From positions 1-64,000 of the forward strand of contig JAQGIP010000071.1 in assembly GCA_028291055.1 (NCBI GenBank): 64,000 bases of DNA, written 5' to 3'. Shown here one piece after another: positions 59,820 through 64,000 of the stretch (position 1 is the stretch's first letter; every line of letters begins with the position of its first letter). Under the pieces are notes generated by a model. The model ran no database searches. It saw only the letters and a program-made list of their open reading frames with translations, and was not told where the DNA came from. The stretch comes from Caulobacter sp. (GTDB taxonomy: Bacteria > Pseudomonadota > Alphaproteobacteria > Caulobacterales > Caulobacteraceae). Both the position numbers and the translations under genes were made by a program.

Positions 59820-59856
59820 TGGTTAATATGAAGACGTGGTTAACAGACATGGTTAA
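59820..59856 (-). promoter_or_regulatory. Three TTAACCA half-sites (CtrA-type) upstream of the TPR-like gene
   Basis: TGGTTAA at 59820-59826, 59837-59843 and 59850-59856, reading TTAACCA on the gene's strand; the last is TTAACCAT. Spacings are 17 and 13 bases. Resembles CtrA binding clusters but lacks a canonical TTAA-N7-TTAA. Confidence 0.45.
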
Positions 59857-59859
59857 CAG

Positions 59860-60017
59860 GTCCTCCCTTGCGAGTTCTCGCGAGACGAGGGGAGGTGTCG
59901 CGTAGCGATGGAGGGGACGCACTCCTTCAGCCGCTGCGCCCATTTAGCCGCGGAAAGAACGTCCCCTCCGGCCCTTCGGGCCACCTCCCCTCGTTCGCTG
60001 CGCGATCAGGGGAGGAC
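59860..60017. repeat. Intergenic inverted repeat (GTCCTCCC arms)
   Basis: Arms GTCCTCCC (59860) and GGGAGGAC (60017) with inner GACGAGGGGAGGTG/CACCTCCCCTCG and GGAGGGGACG/CGTCCCCTCC pairs. Same style as 50157-50370. Lies just downstream of prfC. Confidence 0.75.
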
Positions 60018-60020
60018 TGC

Positions 60021-61616
60021 TCAGCCGCGCTCGCGGGTGCGCAGGAATTGGACGTTGGGGTAGCGTTCCTGGACGTAGCCGATTTCCCAGGAGGACTTGG
60101 CCAGGAAGACCGTGCCCTCGTCGATATCGGTGGCCATGGCGGTCTTGTGCTTGTCGGCGAAGTCTTCCAGGTCGGCGCGCGAGCCGGACAGCCAGCGGGC
60201 CTCGGCGTAGGGGCTGGCCTCGAAGATCACATCCAGCTGGTATTCGTTGGCCAGGCGGTCGGCCATGACCTCGAACTGAAGCTGGCCGACGGCGCCGACG
60301 ATGAAGTCCGCGCCCAGGATGGGACGGAAGAGCTGGGTGACGCCTTCTTCGGCCAGGCCGTCGAGGGCCCGGCGCAGGTGTTTGGCCTTCAGCGGATCGC
60401 GCACCCGCACGCGGCGCAGGATTTCCGGGGCGAAGTTGGGCAGGCCGGCGAAACGCAGCGATCCGGTTTCGGACAGGCTGTCACCCACGCGCAGAACGCC
60501 GTGGTTGGGAATGCCGATGACGTCGCCGGCATAGGCTTCCTCCGCCAGTTCGCGGTCGGAGGCGAAAAACATGATGGGCGCGTTCACGCTCATCTGCTTG
60601 CCGGTGTTCTGGGCCTTCAGCTTCATGCCGCGGGTGAACTTGCCCGACGTCAGGCGGAAGAAGGCGATGCGGTCGCGGTGGTTGGGGTCCATGTTCGCCT
60701 GGACCTTGAAGACGAAGCCGGAGACTTCCGGATCACCGGGCTCGACCTCGGTTTCGACGCCGGCGCGCTTGGCCTCCACGCCCTTGGGCGGCGGGGCGTA
60801 GGCGGCCAGACCGGCCAGCAGTTCGTCGACGCCGAAGTGGCGCAGCGCGCTGCCGAAGAAGACGGGGGTCATGTGGCCTTCGAGGAAGGACTGATGGTCG
60901 AAGGGCTTGGACGCCTCCTGCACCAGCAGGGCGCCCTCCTCCACTTCGGCGCGCTCGGCGGCGTTGAGATAGGCGTCGGCTTCGGGGGAGTTGAAGGCGA
61001 TGGGCTCGGGCTTGTTGTCGGCCGTCTGGCCCTTGATGAAGGGATAGAAGCGCTCGCCGCGTAGGTCGAGCATGCCCTTGAATCGGCCGCCCGAACCGGC
61101 CGGCCAGAACAGGGGCGCGGGGTCCAGCGCCAGCTTGGAGCCGATCTCGTCCAGCAGGGCGAAGCAGTCCTGGGCCTCGCGGTCCATCTTGTTGATGAAG
61201 GTGATGATCGGGATGTCGCGAAGGCGGCACACCTCGAACAGCTTCAGGGTCTGGGGCTCGATGCCCTTGGCGGCGTCCAGGACCATGACGGCGGCGTCGG
61301 CGGCGGTCAGGGTGCGGTAGGTGTCTTCCGAGAAGTCCTCGTGCCCGGGCGTATCCAGAAGGTTGAACATCAGCCCGGCGTGGTCGAACGTCATCACCGA
61401 GGCGGAGACCGAAATCCCGCGCTCACGCTCGATCTTCATCCAGTCGGACCGCGTGCGGCGGTTCTCGCCGCGGGCGCGGACCTGGCCGGCCGCGCGGATG
61501 GCCCCGCCGGCCAGCAGCAGGTTCTCGGTCAGCGTCGTCTTGCCGGCGTCAGGGTGGCTGATGATGGCGAAGGTGCGCCGGCGCTGGGCCTCGGCGGCGG
61601 TCGGGTTGGAACTCAT
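60021..61616 (-). CDS. prfC: Peptide chain release factor 3
   Basis: Cytosolic GTPase that removes RF1/RF2 from the ribosome after termination. 531 residues, normal. G1 SHPDAGKTTLTENLL, G3 DTPGHEDFSEDTYRTL, G4 FINKMDRE, and the RF3-type C-terminal (VRDPLKAKHLRRALDGLAEE, GAVGQLQFEVMADRLANEYQ). The RRTRSDWMKIERERGISVSA segment identifies RF3 rather than EF-G or TypA. Intact. Confidence 0.97.
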   Translation of the reverse strand: MSSNPTAAEAQRRRTFAIISHPDAGKTTLTENLLLAGGAIRAAGQVRARGENRRTRSDWMKIERERGISVSASVMTFDHAGLMFNLLDTPGHEDFSEDTYRTLTAADAAVMVLDAAKGIEPQTLKLFEVCRLRDIPIITFINKMDREAQDCFALLDEIGSKLALDPAPLFWPAGSGGRFKGMLDLRGERFYPFIKGQTADNKPEPIAFNSPEADAYLNAAERAEVEEGALLVQEASKPFDHQSFLEGHMTPVFFGSALRHFGVDELLAGLAAYAPPPKGVEAKRAGVETEVEPGDPEVSGFVFKVQANMDPNHRDRIAFFRLTSGKFTRGMKLKAQNTGKQMSVNAPIMFFASDRELAEEAYAGDVIGIPNHGVLRVGDSLSETGSLRFAGLPNFAPEILRRVRVRDPLKAKHLRRALDGLAEEGVTQLFRPILGADFIVGAVGQLQFEVMADRLANEYQLDVIFEASPYAEARWLSGSRADLEDFADKHKTAMATDIDEGTVFLAKSSWEIGYVQERYPNVQFLRTRERG

Positions 61617-61665
61617 GGGCGCGGGTTAGCGCGCCGGGGCCGGAATGTCGATGCGGCGGGTCGTT

Positions 61666-62046
61666 CTAGGCCGCCAGACGGCGCCACACCTGACGGTCGG
61701 CTTCCACCGTAGACAGGCCGCCGCCGTGCTGGCGCTGGTAGAGGACGGCCATGACGTCGAAGCTGATGCCGGCGTAGCGGATGACCACGTCCTCGGCCTT
61801 GCAGTTGAAGGTCGGGGCTACGAACAGGGCGGCGTTGATCTCCGGATCCTTGGCCATGATCAGGGCGGCCAGACGGCGTGCGCGGTCCGGGTCATCCTTG
61901 TGCAGCAGAGGGCATTCGGAAAACAGCTCCTGGCCCAGCTTGCCGATATAGCCCAGCGACAGGGACTTGAAACGGCGGTCGCGGAAGGCGGGCTTCAGGT
62001 CCGAAGAGTCCAGGTTCAGCACGACATCGTTCATGAGGAAAAGCAT
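61666..62046 (-). CDS. Hypothetical protein, 126 residues
   Basis: Predicted cytosolic protein, MLFLMNDVVLNLDSSDLKPA onward, with DRRFKSLSLGYIGKLGQELF and ARRLAALIMAKDPEINAALF, DVVIRYAGISFDVMAVLYQR. It looks like a conserved Caulobacterales protein but I do not recognise a domain. Start: ATG 62046 preferred, as GGTGG lies upstream; ATG 62034 is possible. Between prfC and DUF1491, same strand. Confidence 0.7.
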   Translation of the reverse strand: MLFLMNDVVLNLDSSDLKPAFRDRRFKSLSLGYIGKLGQELFSECPLLHKDDPDRARRLAALIMAKDPEINAALFVAPTFNCKAEDVVIRYAGISFDVMAVLYQRQHGGGLSTVEADRQVWRRLAA

Positions 62047-62172
62047 GCTGGGACCACCGGCGAAACGCGAAGACGAGACGTGAGAGCGAGGCTCCCTTTT
62101 CGCAGGTCGCGCTTTAAGCCGGGTGTAGGAAGGCGGTGAATCCGACGTTCACTGTAAATATCCCGCGCGGCC

Positions 62173-62505
62173 TCAGGCTGGATCGACGGGCTCGGTGAGG
62201 AAGTGGCGGCCTTGCGTATCCTCGATCTCGACCACCCAGACGTCGGGGTCGATGCGGGAGGAACGCTCTATATAGGCGTCGAGGTCGGCCTCGAGCGTCG
62301 AGCGCACGGGCTGCATCCAGAAACGCTCGCCGTCGCCGCGCACGGCCTCGCTATAGAGGTGGGCGGTCCCGGCCCGGCGGTCCACCGTCTTGACCAGCAC
62401 GGCGCCGGCGCGCGGGTCGCCCTTGCGCGCGATCATGGCGAAGGCGCCGCCCAGTTCGGCGCGGCGGGTCAGGGCGCCGACCCAGATGTCCGTCGAAAGA
62501 AGCAG
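62173..62505 (-). CDS. DUF1491 family protein, apparent CTG start
   Basis: Predicted 110-residue protein. The core IDPDVWVVEIEDTQGRHFL and RAGTAHLYSEA match DUF1491. The first ATG (62436) would lose the conserved N-terminal strand STDIWVGALTRRAELGGAFA, which is open in frame upstream. No ATG, GTG or TTG is available, but CTG at 62505 is preceded by GAGG at a good distance (GAGGATGGTTAC before CTG). Function unknown. Confidence 0.75.
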   Translation of the reverse strand: MLLSTDIWVGALTRRAELGGAFAMIARKGDPRAGAVLVKTVDRRAGTAHLYSEAVRGDGERFWMQPVRSTLEADLDAYIERSSRIDPDVWVVEIEDTQGRHFLTEPVDPA

Positions 62506-62588
62506 GTAACCATCCTCGCTAACCGCATGGTCAGGCTGACCAAGTAAGGTCCGTTCAGGTCATAGATCACAAGAGACAAGACCGGACC

Positions 62589-63515
62589 ATGATGAGCCCG
62601 CGCAAAAGCGCAAAAGGGGCCGCGGGTCGATGGATGGGGCTGCTGTTCGGAACGGTGACGAGTTTCGCCGTGCCTGTGCTCGCCCATGCTTCGAGCGCCG
62701 CGGACCTCTATTATGAGCGCACGGTGATGACGGCGGCGGACGCCCGCTGCCGCCTGTTCACGCCGGTGCTGGGCCAGTCCCTGGCCGCCGCCCAGGCCCA
62801 GGCCCGGGGCGCGGCCCTGCGCGCCGGAACCGATCCGCTTTCGCTCAGCGACATCCAGCGCCGCGCCGAGGCCAAGGCCGGCGCCGTGCCTTGCAACAGC
62901 CCGGACCTGACGCTGGCGGCCGGACGGGTGCGCAGCGCCTTCGACGCCTTCGGCCATGTCACCCGTCTCACCTATCCCGGCGACACCTCCGGCTGGAGCG
63001 CCAACCGCACGGCCACGGACAGCTCGGTATGGCGGCTGTCGCAGCCGTCCAGCTTCGGCGCCGACCGCATGATCTTCGGCCTGGCCGGGCGCGACACCCC
63101 CGGCGCCCTGGTGGCCGTGGCCAGCTTCGCCGACGGCCAGACGCCCTATGCCGCGCGCCTGATCATCCGCGACACGGCGCGCGCGCCTGCGCCCTATCTG
63201 GACCGTCAGAAGACCGACGCCTCGGGCCGGTTGCCGCTGGCCGCGCGTATGCCGCCGCGCGCCCTGGACCGTGGTTTCATGGCCGAGGCCCGCTATGACG
63301 CCAATCCGCTGCTGCTGCCCACGGGCGCCAAGGAAGGCGTGACCTTCCGCTTCTCCGGCCCGGCCGTGGAGGCGCTGGCGTTGCTGGACCCCCGCGAGGC
63401 GGTGATGGTGGAGTTCGTTTTCGCCGGCCGCGACGGGGATGTGGTTCGCACGGCCTATGTGGAAGTGGGCGACTTCGCCGCCGGCCGGGCCTTCGTGCGC
63501 TACGCGACCTGGTAG
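62589..63515 (+). CDS. Exported hypothetical protein, 308 residues
   Basis: Predicted exported protein: N-terminal basic stretch and signal (~14-35, WMGLLFGTVTSFAVPVLAHA), then DLYYERTVMTAADARCRLFT and a C-terminal beta-rich domain (MVEFVFAGRDGDVVRTAYVE, VGDFAAGRAFVRYATW). Two Cys (~residues 54 and 101) may form a disulfide. Good third-position GC. Looks like a conserved Caulobacterales periplasmic protein; function unknown. Confidence 0.75.
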   Translation: MMSPRKSAKGAAGRWMGLLFGTVTSFAVPVLAHASSAADLYYERTVMTAADARCRLFTPVLGQSLAAAQAQARGAALRAGTDPLSLSDIQRRAEAKAGAVPCNSPDLTLAAGRVRSAFDAFGHVTRLTYPGDTSGWSANRTATDSSVWRLSQPSSFGADRMIFGLAGRDTPGALVAVASFADGQTPYAARLIIRDTARAPAPYLDRQKTDASGRLPLAARMPPRALDRGFMAEARYDANPLLLPTGAKEGVTFRFSGPAVEALALLDPREAVMVEFVFAGRDGDVVRTAYVEVGDFAAGRAFVRYATW

Positions 63516-63622
63516 CAGGGCCTTCGCGGTTCGCACGGCTATACCAACGCTGACGGCGCCGGTGAGATGGTCACGCCCTGGGTTCGCCCAGGCCGTCGCC
63601 ACGCCAGCCGAAAGCCCAAGCC

Positions 63623-64000
63623 TTGGACCCCACCGACCAGACGCCCGACGTCCCTGAAACCCTGACGCCGCAGGCCGCGCCGCCCGCCGAAGCCGAGACC
63701 GCCGATCCGCCTCCGACGCGGCGCTGCTTACGGCCCATCTCGCCAACCTGGTCTTTGCCGAGCCGGACGAGGGTTCATCCCAACGCGCCGATGCGCCGCC
63801 CCTTGAAGAGAACCTTCCCGAGGCCTCCCAAGCGTGGAACAGTCCGGCGAGCGAGGCCGCCGAGCCGCCCATCGCGCCGTCCGGCGCGATGGGCGATACC
63901 GAGGACAGCGGCGAAGACCGGGTGCGGGCCTTTACGGACGCCACGCAGGTATCGTCACCCGACGGCGCGGCTCGCCTGTGGCGGATCGACGACCGGCGTG
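63623..64000 (+). pseudogene. Edge gene with apparent 1-base frameshift near 63707
   Basis: From TTG 63623 the frame reads MDPTDQTPDVPETLTPQAAP and continues acidic/Pro-rich to ETADPP, then turns Arg-rich. One frame over, from about 63709 to the window end, reads DAALLTAHLANLVFAEPDEG and later RLWRIDDRR, clearly coding-like, but has no start codon after the TGA at about 63655-63657. Restoring one C at 63707-63708 joins them as ETADPASDAALLT. Either a real frameshift or a sequence error. Start codon uncertain; gene continues beyond the window. Confidence 0.5.

Overview
The window is GC-rich, tightly packed chromosomal DNA from an alphaproteobacterium, most likely a member of the Caulobacteraceae (Caulobacter/Phenylobacterium type). 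Evidence: a PleC-like cell-cycle histidine kinase whose phospho-acceptor His sits almost where the Caulobacter PleC His does, the cycHJKL (ccmIEFH)-degP-FeuPQ-like gene order seen in alphaproteobacteria, two DUF2336 proteins, TTAACCAT (CtrA-type) half-sites, and very GC-rich third codon positions. I found no tRNA, rRNA, CRISPR array, transposase or prophage gene.

Layout. 1-5.5 kb: 5' part of ettA, a secreted amidase, and a coupled Sel1-lipoprotein/beta-helix pair. 5.7-7.5 kb: an exported VWA protein carrying a TonB-plug-like segment. 7.9-10.8 kb: a SnoaL protein with two acyl-CoA dehydrogenases. 11.9-17.2 kb: pepN and pleC. 17.3-20.0 kb: a compact cassette of a 70-residue peptide, an uncharacterised protein with an EExxHxxxH motif and an aldo/keto reductase; it looks like a ribosomal-peptide modification locus and is the best candidate for an undescribed system. 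20-25.3 kb: class A PBP, YcgN protein, two DUF805 proteins, a J-domain protein. 25.3-28.1 kb: a glycosyltransferase and a divergent unknown protein between inverted copies of a ~175 bp repeat. 28.1-33 kb: oxidoreductases and a PepSY-response regulator-kinase operon. 33-42.5 kb: DUF2336, ccmIEFH, degP and a second two-component pair. 42.5-44.3 kb: an ECF41-type sigma factor divergent from a carboxymuconolactone decarboxylase family gene. 44.5-50.2 kb: a receiver protein, glnE, and an EF-hand/ECF sigma/anti-sigma-like/periplasmic sensor operon. 50.4-56 kb: DUF5990, an Uup-type ABC-F protein, and a THI5/SsuA-like ABC importer behind a structured leader. 56-64 kb: exported Pro/Ala-rich protein, DUF2336, TonB-C protein, a repeat-rich protein, prfC, DUF1491, an exported protein, and a 3' edge gene that appears frameshifted.

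A second theme is intergenic palindromic DNA. Most gaps over about 150 bp hold inverted-repeat elements from several families. One core, CCGGACTTGTTCCGG, occurs seven times in either orientation. These look like non-autonomous (REP/MITE-like) elements, mostly next to gene 3' ends.
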